DNA of 64,000 bases from CAILZL01 sp050181835 (GCA_050181835.1 JBFXCU010000016.1:5855-69854), one strand, 5' to 3'; positions 8,220 through 15,620 are shown, numbered from the stretch's first letter. Notes: generated from the letters alone by a model not told the origin. Made by a program: numbers and translations.

Positions 8220-8733
8220 TTAAGCCTCGTACGCCACCATCTAGGCAATCCACACCAGTGTCAAAGACCATTCGTGCTGCGCTCGTTTACTTTGCAATCG
8301 TGCTCGGCACTGGCTTCGTACTTGGTATGTTCCGCGTTCCAATACTTGTTCCGCGCATAGGTGAGCGCTGGGCTGAGCTTTCGGAAATGTCCATCATGGC
8401 TGCAGTCATCTTCCTCGCAGCAGGGTACGTACTGCGCCACTTCCCTGAAATATGCTCGCCTAGCCGGTCATTGGCAGTCGGCCTTGTTGCTCTTGTTCTT
8501 TCAGTCGCTGCCGAGTTGGGTCTGGCTGTAATCCTTCAAAATAAAACGCTGGCCGAGTTCATCCGAAGCCGAGATAAAATATCAGGCTCCGTTTACATTG
8601 GGCTATTGCTCGTGTTCGCAGTAATGCCAAGGCTTCGCTTGTCCGGTCATGCACACCATAAGCACGCATACGCGACGAGGCTTAACTATTCCTTCAAACG
8701 GACTGGCCTACGGCCATCCGAGTAAGTCAAACG
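8220..8733 (+). mobile_element. Single integron-type gene cassette at a secondary site
   Basis: The left junction reads G|TTAAGC (8219-8225), a perfect integron core site GTTRRRY. The right end is a 60-base attC-like site whose R'' box is GCTTAAC (8680-8686), exactly complementary to the left GTTAAGC. If the 514-base unit is circularised, G8733 joins T8220 and the attC regains a perfectly paired R''/R' couple. On the right the joint is instead G|TTACAA, which fits the core consensus poorly, as expected for a chromosomal secondary site. The unit holds one ORF starting 38 bases from the left edge. No integrase gene is present in the window. Cassette identity rests on sequence pattern; the secondary-site reading is inference. 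Confidence 0.72.
8258..8725 (+). CDS. Cassette-borne four-helix membrane protein, function unknown
   Basis: GTG start, 155 residues. Four hydrophobic segments are predicted at about residues 6-25, 44-60, 72-92 and 111-124, separated by short loops (GERWAELSEMS between the first two; ILQNKTLAEFIRSRDKISGS before the last). This resembles a widespread family of roughly 140-residue four-helix proteins of unknown function; I cannot assign an activity. The last residues (LNYSFKRTGLRPSE) are encoded inside the attC site, which explains why they look unlike the rest: the stop TAA is within the cassette recombination site. No promoter is evident, so expression may depend on outside transcription. Confidence 0.75.
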   Translation: MSKTIRAALVYFAIVLGTGFVLGMFRVPILVPRIGERWAELSEMSIMAAVIFLAAGYVLRHFPEICSPSRSLAVGLVALVLSVAAELGLAVILQNKTLAEFIRSRDKISGSVYIGLLLVFAVMPRLRLSGHAHHKHAYATRLNYSFKRTGLRPSE

Positions 8734-8739
8734 TTACAA
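8680..8739 (+). repeat. attC-like recombination site of the cassette
   Basis: The R'' box GCTTAAC (8680-8686) and an R'-like box GTTACAA (8733-8739) flank an imperfect inverted repeat: CGGACTGGCC and GGCCATCCG around TAC, with one unpaired C, plus an outer CTT/AAG pair. Short length, imperfect stem and extrahelical base are the marks of attC sites folded for integrase. The tail it encodes (LNYSFKR.., from CTTAAC) matches the pattern of ORFs that end within such sites. Confidence 0.72.
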
Positions 8740-8975
8740 ACGTCCGCTTCCGCATTTTTGAATGGCTGTTAACGGAGCATGCGAGAAGCAGTTCAGAGTC
8801 AAAGTGAGACATTCGCACGCAGGACAAAATAAAATCGCTGAAAGACAGTGACGAACTCATTAGTTATCACCACCGATATTGGCGTGAAATTCGGGTACGC
8901 ATCCGTGTGATCAAATAGGTGGCAATGCCGTTATTTGCGGTAAAAAAGGCGATCTTGTTTCTGTGATTCAAGACG

Positions 8976-9689
8976 TCAAGTGCGAATCGGATCGGTCTGC
9001 AGCGACTGCGCGCCAAGTCGCGCCAAAGGGCTTCCTTGCAGCCATATTGGTAGCTGTTGCTTAATTTTTTCGGAACCGGTCAAACGCAAATCGCCGACCT
9101 TCAATGCTTGACTGAAGGTGTACTGACTCAGCCATACCGATGTTAAGGTTCGTACGCTGGATTTCACCAAAACATCGACCTCATGTCCGGGATCCTCAAG
9201 GCACAAATCGATTTCATGATTACTAGAGACCAGCCACCAGTGGCCCATGTCCGCCGGTGCATCATTGAATACGAATTCAATAACGATACGTGATTCAGGG
9301 AAGACGCTACGATTGACGCCGCGCCGGATATCCCACATCAATAAGCCGACATCCAGATCGTCATCCTGCAACTGACTCCCCACCCAACGATGCCCCCAAA
9401 TCCCGAGCATTTCAATCAGCGGTTGCAGTTCTTTTCCGGCACGTGTTAATTCGTAAAGCGATGCACCATCCGACTCCGCTCTACGATCAATGACACCGGC
9501 CTGCATCAATTGCTTTAACCGGCGGGACGGCAAAGTCGGCGACATCAAAGGTAGCCCCCGCCTTAACTCATTAAAGCGTTTGCTGCCAGCAACCAATTCG
9601 CGCACGACAATCATTGTCCAGCGCTCACATAATAACTTTGCAGCTTTAGCCAGAGGGCAAAACTGACCATACCCTTTATTCATTATCAT
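8976..9689 (-). CDS. HxlR-family transcriptional regulator with C-terminal lipid-binding-like domain
   Basis: 237 residues. The N-terminal part (about 1-100) is an HxlR winged helix: FCPLAKAAKLLCERWTMIVVRELVAGSKRFNELRRGLPLMSPTLPSRRLKQL is the family core. The remainder (about 110-230) lacks HTH character and resembles SCP2-type sterol/lipid-carrier or alkyl-sulfatase C-terminal domains, seen fused to HxlR in some proteobacteria; that second assignment is tentative. It is divergent from a truncated haemoglobin gene with a perfect palindrome between them, so it probably controls itself and that gene. The effector is unknown; C11 near the N-terminus may allow redox or reactive-species sensing as in some HxlR proteins. 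Confidence 0.85.
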   Translation of the reverse strand: MIMNKGYGQFCPLAKAAKLLCERWTMIVVRELVAGSKRFNELRRGLPLMSPTLPSRRLKQLMQAGVIDRRAESDGASLYELTRAGKELQPLIEMLGIWGHRWVGSQLQDDDLDVGLLMWDIRRGVNRSVFPESRIVIEFVFNDAPADMGHWWLVSSNHEIDLCLEDPGHEVDVLVKSSVRTLTSVWLSQYTFSQALKVGDLRLTGSEKIKQQLPIWLQGSPLARLGAQSLQTDPIRT

Positions 9690-9739
9690 CCCCTACTGTG
9701 ATCACGATGGTTCGGAAAGTGATGGCGAAACCTCTCTTA

Positions 9740-9768
9740 CAGTCTAGTACAGATCTTGTACTAGACTG
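9740..9768. promoter_or_regulatory. Perfect 12+12 bp palindrome, likely HxlR operator
   Basis: The arms CAGTCTAGTACA (9740-9751) and TGTACTAGACTG (9757-9768) are exact reverse complements around the spacer GATCT. The site lies 50 bases upstream of the hxlR-like start and 68 bases upstream of the haemoglobin ATG. Its position and dyad symmetry fit an operator for the dimeric HxlR protein controlling both divergent promoters. Both arms contain GTAC-centred half sites, common in HxlR operators. Confidence 0.7.
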
Positions 9769-9836
9769 CCACGGCACAGACCACTAAGGTGGCATAGCAC
9801 ATTAGTGTGCTGACGATTATTACTGGGAGAGTCACT

Positions 9837-10208
9837 ATGGCGTCACTTTACGAGCGCTTGGGCGGCGCAAGCGGCATATCACGAGTCGTGGATGATGTTG
9901 TGACGGCGCACATGGCGAATCCGGTTATCCGGGCCAGATTTTTACCGTACCTGGAAAAGGAAGGACGCATCGCCGAGTTGAAGGCCCATACCTGCGCGTT
10001 TTTGGGTGCAGGTAGCGGCGGTCCCGAGCAATATAAAGGCCGTGGCATGAAAGACGCTCACCGGGGAATGAACATCAATGAGGCAGAATACATGGCAACG
10101 ATTGACGATATTTTAATGGTTCTCAACCAGCACGATATTGATCAGCAAACGTGTAACGATATACTGGCCATCGCTTATTCACTCAAGGGAGAAATTCTAC
10201 GCGTTTAA
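9837..10208 (+). CDS. Group I truncated haemoglobin
   Basis: Haem protein of the 2-on-2 globin type, used to bind O2 or detoxify NO. The ATG at 9837 (MASLYERLGGASGISRVVDDVV) was preferred over an upstream in-frame start because GGGAGAG lies 7-8 bases before it; this gives 123 aa, normal for group I. The YERLGG start, the RARFLPYL segment and LKAHTCAFLGAGSGGPEQYKGRGMKDAH, carrying the proximal histidine region, are typical. A free Cys in KAHTCAF is not universal. Probably regulated by the divergent HxlR protein. Confidence 0.92.
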   Translation: MASLYERLGGASGISRVVDDVVTAHMANPVIRARFLPYLEKEGRIAELKAHTCAFLGAGSGGPEQYKGRGMKDAHRGMNINEAEYMATIDDILMVLNQHDIDQQTCNDILAIAYSLKGEILRV

Positions 10209-10533
10209 TACGGAAAAATCGGGATCAGGTCTGATGTTTGCTCCTGCTCCGATTGTTACTTTGTGCCGACTGCTGGACTCCATGCTGGCGTTCACAGATA
10301 GCTCTCCAGCTCATTGCCGATGCCCGCTTCTGCCATTTTTAATGACAGCTTTCGGGCGCATCGAGTGTCTGGGTCAATAGCGGAAGTAATCCCTGATCTG
10401 AACAACTATGCGCTATCGCATGACGAAACCGTTTTTTTTCGATTAACTCTGACGTTGTCTGTCAGGTCTGATCAGACGTTATCATAATTGATACTTGTTA
10501 CTGACTCCCCGCACCACTAGCAGCGACAATTAA
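10209..10533. other. Gap between haemoglobin and yebC stop codons
   Basis: The two genes are convergent. The gap has no ORF with recognisable protein character. An imperfect stem around 10451-10479 (GACGTTGTCTG paired with CAGACGTT) may terminate one or both transcripts, but it has no clear run of T. The remainder shows nothing I can name. Confidence 0.4.
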
Positions 10534-11256
10534 TCACACCAACGTGTGATATACCTTCTGCACATCTTCATCCTGTTCTAGCTTGTCGATCAATTCCAGT
10601 GCTTCAGTTGACTGCGGCTCAGGCAGTTCAGTGGGCACCTGACAGATGAATTCGGATTCTGCAGATATCGGCGTGATGTTGCGATCATCCAGCGCTCTCT
10701 GTAACTGACCGAAGTCAGCAAATGCGCACCGCGCGACGATTTGCGGTTCTTCTTTTTCGCCGGTACTTTCGCCCATTTCTTCCAGACCATGATCAATCAG
10801 GTACAACTCCAGCTCATCCTGATCAATGCCTTCTGGGTTCAGGCGAAACACGCCCATATGTTTGAACTGGAATGACACGCTGCCAGTAGTACCGAGATTG
10901 CCATTGCCTTTGTTAAAGATATTGCGAATGTTGGCAATGGTTCGGGTGGGATTATCAGTAGCACATTCCACCAGCAAGGCTACACCATGTGGTGCGTAGC
11001 CTTCGTAGTACAGTACTTCGTAATTAGTCGCATCCTTGCTGGTGGCGCGCTTGATCGCCGCGTCCACTTTATCCTTGGGCATATTGAGCGCACGCGAGTT
11101 CTGAATTACGCGCCGCAGCACCGGATTCGAGTGGGGATCACCGCCACCGCTGCGCACGGCAATGGTGATTTCCTTGCCGATACGTGCGAACCCCTTGGCC
11201 ATACGGTTCCAGCGCGCGAACATTGTATGTTTTCGGACTTCAAAAATTCGACCCAT
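10534..11256 (-). CDS. YebC/PmpR family protein, variant form
   Basis: The ATG at 11256 gives 240 residues. YebC proteins are cytoplasmic regulators, now also linked to relief of ribosome stalling at proline-rich stretches. The core is clear: GKEITIAVRSGGGDPHSNPVLRRVIQNSRALNMPKDKVDAAIKRA, and GYAPHGVALLVECATDNPTRTIANIR. The N-terminus (MGRIFEVRKHTMFARWNRMAKGF) differs from the common proteobacterial MAGHSKWANI form and resembles the version seen in Bacteroidetes. It stands alone, not with ruvC as in the usual proteobacterial operon. It may be a second, acquired paralogue. Confidence 0.9.
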   Translation of the reverse strand: MGRIFEVRKHTMFARWNRMAKGFARIGKEITIAVRSGGGDPHSNPVLRRVIQNSRALNMPKDKVDAAIKRATSKDATNYEVLYYEGYAPHGVALLVECATDNPTRTIANIRNIFNKGNGNLGTTGSVSFQFKHMGVFRLNPEGIDQDELELYLIDHGLEEMGESTGEKEEPQIVARCAFADFGQLQRALDDRNITPISAESEFICQVPTELPEPQSTEALELIDKLEQDEDVQKVYHTLV

Positions 11257-11783
11257 GATATTTCTCTGCTGAACGGCGAGCGTGCAATGACTCATTACAA
11301 CGAAAAAAACAGGCGTGGATTCTACACGCGCAAACCCAGACTGAGGAAGTCAACCCGCACACTGACAGTCAACGTATGACTACAAGCTTGTGGCGGCATT
11401 GTGTAATCTCGCCAAATAATTGTGGTGCCAACTCCTACTCAAAACCGACAGCCGCTGTAAACAAACAATCTATCAACCTGCTTCAACTGTCTTAAACCAC
11501 CATGATTATGGCCACTTCAAAACTCACCCAAGCAGCGGCGCCTACAGTCTCGATTTAGTTAAATTTATTAGTGATTTGTCTGTGCTTTATTCTCAGTGGT
11601 GTGGCGGCACGAATCTATCAAGCGGCGTGGCCGCGGCAACGTTCGCAATAGAATAACCACACTAAAAGACTTGGTTGAAGGTCTATCCACAGACACGTCG
11701 TTGGATAAAAACCGCTATGCAGAAGTGCGCAGCTTGTTTAACCAAGCGAGTCTGCTTGTTATGTAGCCAGTAAACCGCCAAAC
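11257..11783. other. Long gap with possible decayed coding fragments
   Basis: No intact gene is convincing. Two short readable pieces lie in different plus-strand frames: a hydrophobic run (LVICLCFILSGVAARIYQAAW, about 11570-11630) ending in a stop, and after it a piece in another frame reading TLKDLVEGLSTDTSLDKNRYAEV and ending at the TAG at 11763. This is compatible with a small frameshifted membrane-anchored protein, but no family is recognisable. Confidence 0.3.
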
Positions 11784-11812
11784 CGCTGGTGCGTGAATCC
11801 AACGCACCAGCG
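11784..11812 (-). terminator. Hairpin after mlaB, likely mla operon terminator
   Basis: Perfect 11-bp arms CGCTGGTGCGT (11784-11794) and ACGCACCAGCG (11802-11812) with a 7-base loop, 2 bases beyond the mlaB stop. On the minus strand it is followed by GGTTTGGCGGTTT, a weak U-tract. Confidence 0.6.
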
Positions 11813-11814
11813 TA

Positions 11815-12117
11815 TTACGCCGAGTGACTAAGCAGCCCCGCCACCTCACTGACATTAGCCAGTGCCTGTAATTGCACTGGCAAACCCAGATAATGAAGTT
11901 GCTTGCCTCGCAACTTGGCTTGCCGCAACCATTCAATCAGCAACGACAAACCCGCACTATCAGCATGCGTTACGCCGGATAAATCTACTTCAATACTCGA
12001 TTCACCCGCAAACAAGCTGGAGCTACGCGCTAATAAATCAGTCACGGTGGCGAAACTCAGCTCACCACTTACCGCGTAGCGACCTTCGGATTGTTGAACC
12101 AGCTTGGCGATTGACAC
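11815..12117 (-). CDS. mlaB: MlaB, STAS-domain subunit of the phospholipid ABC transporter
   Basis: A 100-residue STAS protein that binds the cytoplasmic face of MlaF and stabilises the MlaFEDB complex, which moves phospholipids between the membranes and keeps the outer leaflet asymmetric. The STAS core IEVDLSGVTHADSAGLSLLIEWLRQA carries the conserved DSAG loop. It is the last gene of mlaFEDCB, 3 bases after mlaC, and is followed by a strong hairpin. Confidence 0.92.
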   Translation of the reverse strand: MSIAKLVQQSEGRYAVSGELSFATVTDLLARSSSLFAGESSIEVDLSGVTHADSAGLSLLIEWLRQAKLRGKQLHYLGLPVQLQALANVSEVAGLLSHSA

Positions 12118-12120
12118 GAA

Positions 12121-12765
12121 TCAGATACTCTTGTTGGTGCTGATCGGCGTAGCTTGCTGGGTTTGCAGACGCTTGATCACTGCGTCCAGTCCCTTTTGCT
12201 CAATCTCGGTACCAAAGTCAGTACGAAAAGACTTCACATAGGAAATGCCTTCAATCGTGATGTCATAAGCTTTCCAGCCTGTCTTGGTTTTATGCAAGGT
12301 GTAATTAACGGGTACCTTGCTGCCATTGTCACGACGAATCTCACTACGCACCGTAGCGGTTGTATCCTCGGCTTTGCCCTGATAAGGCAAGATATTCAAT
12401 CGATCAGCAGTGAAATCGAGCAAGGAGTTGCCGTAGTTTTGTAACAGCGACTGATAAAACGCATCAATGAACTGCTGACGTTGTAGCTCACTGGCGGTAC
12501 GCCAATACTTGGCTAAGACCAGTCTTGCCGCATACTCTGTATCAAAGTTAGCTAGTAGATATTTGTCTATCATCTGGCGCAGCTGCGCCGCATCCTTACG
12601 GTAGGTCTCACGATTCTTATCCAGATCGGCCAGCACTTGTCCGGCAACGGACTCTACGACTTTGTCAGGCGATCTATTAGCATCAGCAGCCCACCCGTTA
12701 CTGAACGCGCCGCCCAGCATCAAGCAAACAACAACCCACATCGACTTTAACAATTGTGACCTCAT
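12121..12765 (-). CDS. mlaC: MlaC, periplasmic phospholipid-binding protein
   Basis: A 214-residue exported protein that shuttles phospholipid between the outer-membrane MlaA complex and the inner-membrane MlaFEDB transporter. It has a Sec signal peptide (about residues 1-27, hydrophobic VVVCLMLGGAFSNGWA then AD). The mature part has the Tol_Tol_Ttg2 fold, with YLLANFDTEYAARLVLAKYWRTAS and the C-terminal VKSFRTDFGTEI. The ATG shares a base with the mlaD stop. No mlaA is seen in this window. Confidence 0.95.
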   Translation of the reverse strand: MRSQLLKSMWVVVCLMLGGAFSNGWAADANRSPDKVVESVAGQVLADLDKNRETYRKDAAQLRQMIDKYLLANFDTEYAARLVLAKYWRTASELQRQQFIDAFYQSLLQNYGNSLLDFTADRLNILPYQGKAEDTTATVRSEIRRDNGSKVPVNYTLHKTKTGWKAYDITIEGISYVKSFRTDFGTEIEQKGLDAVIKRLQTQQATPISTNKSI

Positions 12766-13256
12766 TACCTCGACTCCTTGGCAGCATCGGCTGATTTACC
12801 GGCAAAACTCGCCACCAATTGATTGATCAAATTTTCCAACACCAGCGCATCCTGCACGATGACAAACTTTCCGCCTTCCTTGAAATAGTTTTCCGAACCG
12901 CCAGCAGTCACACCAATATACTGACCTCCCAATAAGCCAGCGGTCATGATGCTAGCGTCACTGTCATCGGGTATACGATCAAATTCTGCGTTGATATGCA
13001 TCTTGACCACGGCTTTATAAACCTGCTGGTCATAGCTGATCGACTCCACTCGACCGACAGTGACACCGGACATCGACACCGGTGCACCCGGTTTTAGACT
13101 GCCAATATTCTCAAAGTTCGCCACCAGGCTGTACCCTACTCCACCACCGCTGGTGAAATCGCGATTAGTGATTTGTATCACCAGAAAAAACAGCGCAGTA
13201 AAACCGAACAGCACGAAGGCGCCGGTAATGATTTCAGTAGTACGAGACTGTTGCAT
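12765..13256 (-). CDS. mlaD: MlaD, MCE-domain subunit
   Basis: An inner-membrane anchored MCE protein forming the periplasmic hexameric ring through which lipids pass. The ATG at 13256 (MQQSRTTEIITGAFVL, 163 aa) is chosen over an upstream TTG. One membrane helix (about 10-28) is followed by the MCE domain, with the diagnostic LKPGAPVSMSGVTVGRVESI and ASIMTAGLLGGQYIGV. Length and layout match the family. Confidence 0.95.
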   Translation of the reverse strand: MQQSRTTEIITGAFVLFGFTALFFLVIQITNRDFTSGGGVGYSLVANFENIGSLKPGAPVSMSGVTVGRVESISYDQQVYKAVVKMHINAEFDRIPDDSDASIMTAGLLGGQYIGVTAGGSENYFKEGGKFVIVQDALVLENLINQLVASFAGKSADAAKESR

Positions 13257-13286
13257 CGAAGCTCTCCACAATGTTCACAACATGGC

Positions 13287-14045
13287 TCACAGCATGACTG
13301 CGGTGATCATGTAATCCAGAATCAGGGTCATCACGGCAGAGTTCACCACCGTGCGGGTCGTTGCGCGCCCCACGCCTTCGGCGGTCGGTTCTGCGGTATA
13401 GCCTTCGTATACGGCAATCAAGCTGCAGGCGATACCGAACACACAACCTTTGATCAGACCTTGCATGACATCTTCAACATCAACGGCACTGCGCATCTGC
13501 GACCAGAAGGTGCCTTGATCAACGCCCAGCTGCTGTACGCCCACCAGCTGCACCCCAAAAATGCCAATAGCAATAAAGATCATGGTCAACAGTGGCATGG
13601 CGATTACGCCGCCCAGAAAACGTGGCGCAACCACTCGTCGAAATGGATCCACCGCCATAATTTCCATCGCCACCAATTGATCAGTGGCACGCATCAAACC
13701 GATTTCTGCCGCCAGCGCGGTACCAGCACGACCGGCAAACAATAAGGCGGTGATGACCGGGCCAAGCTCCTTGATTAAGGCCAACGCCGCGCCGCTACCT
13801 AGGGCACTTTCCGAACCGAACCGTTCTAACAAATCGTAACCTTGCAGGCCCAGCACCATGCCAACAAATAAACCACAGGTCATGATGATTACCAACGACA
13901 AAGCGCCAGCATTGTGAACCTGATGAATAACCAAACGTGGTCGCAACAAGGCGCGTGGTGCCTGACCGAGCACCCGCACGAAAAACCAGGCAATAGCGCC
14001 GATGCCAGCCAACATGCGGGCAAGCCCTTTGAATATGTCGTGCAT
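13287..14045 (-). CDS. mlaE: MlaE, permease subunit of the phospholipid transporter
   Basis: A 252-residue integral membrane protein of the MlaE/Ttg2B permease family with about five membrane helices. The family core is present: GLFVGMVLGLQGYDLLERFG, then ELGPVITALLFAGRAGTALAAEIG with the coupling-helix region MRATDQLVAMEIMAVDPFRR, which contacts MlaF. It lies between mlaF and mlaD in the normal order. Confidence 0.96.
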   Translation of the reverse strand: MHDIFKGLARMLAGIGAIAWFFVRVLGQAPRALLRPRLVIHQVHNAGALSLVIIMTCGLFVGMVLGLQGYDLLERFGSESALGSGAALALIKELGPVITALLFAGRAGTALAAEIGLMRATDQLVAMEIMAVDPFRRVVAPRFLGGVIAMPLLTMIFIAIGIFGVQLVGVQQLGVDQGTFWSQMRSAVDVEDVMQGLIKGCVFGIACSLIAVYEGYTAEPTAEGVGRATTRTVVNSAVMTLILDYMITAVML

Positions 14046-14088
14046 CAGACAGCCATCAATGAATAGTTCATGAAGTAAGTATCTGCGG

Positions 14089-14901
14089 TTAGGACAGCAA
14101 TTCGCTGTGATAATCCGCTGCCGGATAGTGAAATGCTACTGGCCCATCGGGTAAGCCATTCATGAATTGCCGCACCAGTTCAGACGGCGCATCCTTCAAT
14201 GCCTTGGGTGTACCAGAGGCCACCACCTTGCCACCTGCCAAGATGTAACTAAGATCGGCAACCAGTGCAATTTCATCGACGTCATGCGACACCACAATGC
14301 TGGTGATACCCAACGCATCATTCACCTTGCGCAACAATCGCAGCACCACGCCCATCGAGATCGGATCCAAGCCTGCAAAAGGTTCGTCATAAATCAGTAA
14401 TTCTGGATCACGCACCATCGCCCGCGCCAACGCCACCCGTCGTGCCATACCACCGGACAGCTCATTCGGCATCAATTTGTAGGCGCCACGCAGTCCCACC
14501 GTTTGCAACTTGGTCAGCACTAGATTGCGCAATAATGCTTCCGGCAAGTCAGTATGTTCACGCAGCGGAAAGGCGACGTTTTCAAATACCGACATATCGG
14601 TCAATAAAGCCCCGTTCTGAAACAACATGCCCATCCGCTGCCGCAGGGCATAGAGATCCTGACGCGAAAGCTTGCTGACATCCTGCCCATCCACCAACAC
14701 TTGACCTTTCGTGGGGCGAATCTGACCAGTGATCAGTCGCAGCAAGGTGGTTTTACCGGTACCACTCGGCCCCATCAGCGCGGTGATTTTGCCGCGCGGC
14801 ACGGTCAGCGTCAGCCCCTTGAATATCTCGCGGCCGCCTATCGAGTAGTAGACGTCACGAATATCGACCAAGTTGTCTGTGGTTGTGTTGCTGTTTGACA
14901 C
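14089..14901 (-). CDS. mlaF: MlaF, ATPase of the phospholipid transporter
   Basis: ABC ATPase powering MlaFEDB. The 270-residue protein has Walker A GPSGTGKTTLL, the signature LSGGMARRVALARA, Walker B ELLIYDEPFAGLDP, and the switch His in VVSHDVDE. It is the first gene of mlaFEDCB. The 235-base space to the divergent SUF regulator (14902-15136) carries its promoter, which I cannot define confidently. Confidence 0.97.
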   Translation of the reverse strand: MSNSNTTTDNLVDIRDVYYSIGGREIFKGLTLTVPRGKITALMGPSGTGKTTLLRLITGQIRPTKGQVLVDGQDVSKLSRQDLYALRQRMGMLFQNGALLTDMSVFENVAFPLREHTDLPEALLRNLVLTKLQTVGLRGAYKLMPNELSGGMARRVALARAMVRDPELLIYDEPFAGLDPISMGVVLRLLRKVNDALGITSIVVSHDVDEIALVADLSYILAGGKVVASGTPKALKDAPSELVRQFMNGLPDGPVAFHYPAADYHSELLS

Positions 14902-15066
14902 TGGGTAACGCGAGCTGGTTGCGAATAAGTTAGGGGATTTATGCGGTTATTTGCGGCGCAAGCATAGCAAATGACGCGCTCGACCGTAGCGCACAATCGA
15001 GATTCCGGTTACGACAAGCAATACTCGAAGTAGCGATCAGAAGATGCTGTAAATAGTGAGTGGAAG

Positions 15067-15099
15067 GTGACAGACGCCCAAATCAGTACTAAAATGGTC
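15067..15099 (+). promoter_or_regulatory. SUF operon promoter with overlapping Rrf2/IscR-type operator
   Basis: GTGACA (15067-15072), 17 bases, then TAAAAT (15090-15095) gives a good sigma-70 promoter, with transcription expected near 15102, about 35 bases before the GTG of the regulator. Overlapping the -10 element is TACTAAAATGGTC (15087-15099), which matches 11 of 13 bases of the core of the IscR type-1 site (GACTRWWWYAGTC). This supports autorepression by the Rrf2 protein encoded first in the operon. Confidence 0.65.
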
Positions 15100-15136
15100 C
15101 CATTGGTTTTTATCCACCCTTGGCGGACTCAAACGC

Positions 15137-15616
15137 GTGTTACGCATCAGCAAACTTACCGACTACGCCACCGTGATTCTGGCCTGCTTGGCCACCGGTG
15201 ACGAACGTCTTTACACTGCCGCTGAGCTGGCCGAGCTGACACATCTCAGTCCAGCAACGGTCAGCAAGCTACTGAAGAAGCTCAATCAAGCTGGCTTGGT
15301 CAATTCAGGTCGCGGCAGCCATGGCGGGTATCAACTAGCCAAGCCTGCCACAGCCATCAGTGCGGCGGCCATTCTGGATGCCTTGGAAGGCCCCTTCGCG
15401 CTCACTGAATGCAGCAACGTTCACAGCACCTGCTCCATTGCGGGAAGTTGCCATGTGGGGCACTCCTGGCAGCGAGTCAACGCAGCTATTCGGAACGCGC
15501 TGGATGACGTGTCGTTGTCGCAGCTAGCTGGTCTTGATCGTGCACCGCTGAAATCACTTGATTTAAACACCGCACGCTCAGTGAGTCCCTTAACGCGCAT
15601 GCCACGACCTCGCTAA
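15137..15616 (+). CDS. Rrf2-family SUF operon regulator
   Basis: A 159-residue Rrf2/IscR-like repressor starting at GTG (MLRISKLTDYATVILACLA). The winged helix is at about 10-75 (LSPATVSKLLKKLNQAGLVNSGRGSHGGYQLA). Three cysteines at C92, C99 and C105 are spaced much like the [2Fe-2S] ligands of IscR (92, 98, 104), so it probably senses Fe-S status. It leads the suf genes, with sufB starting 4 bases after its stop, and an IscR-type site overlaps its promoter. This is the only Rrf2 regulator in the window; the ISC locus has none. Confidence 0.93.
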   Translation: MLRISKLTDYATVILACLATGDERLYTAAELAELTHLSPATVSKLLKKLNQAGLVNSGRGSHGGYQLAKPATAISAAAILDALEGPFALTECSNVHSTCSIAGSCHVGHSWQRVNAAIRNALDDVSLSQLAGLDRAPLKSLDLNTARSVSPLTRMPRPR

Positions 15617-15620
15617 TACC

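Noticed and set aside
8740..8960. A second integron cassette to the right of the attC
   Set aside because: No further GTTRRRY/RYYYAAC pair with an internal inverted repeat is visible, and TTACAA does not fit a cassette left end.
8740..8975. A plus-strand piece reading CDQIGGNAVICGKKGDLVSVIQDVKC, with Cys and Gly like a PAAR or pilin fragment
   Set aside because: It has no start codon, is only about 35 codons after a TGA, and runs into the end of the opposite-strand HxlR gene; too little to call a gene.
10138..10380. An 80-codon plus-strand ORF after the haemoglobin
   Set aside because: It overlaps the globin gene in another frame, has no ribosome-binding site and no recognisable protein character.
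11420..11656. A 78-codon ORF in the gap before the mla operon
   Set aside because: Composition is random-looking, Cys/His/Ser-rich, and no ribosome site precedes it; recorded only as part of a possibly decayed region.
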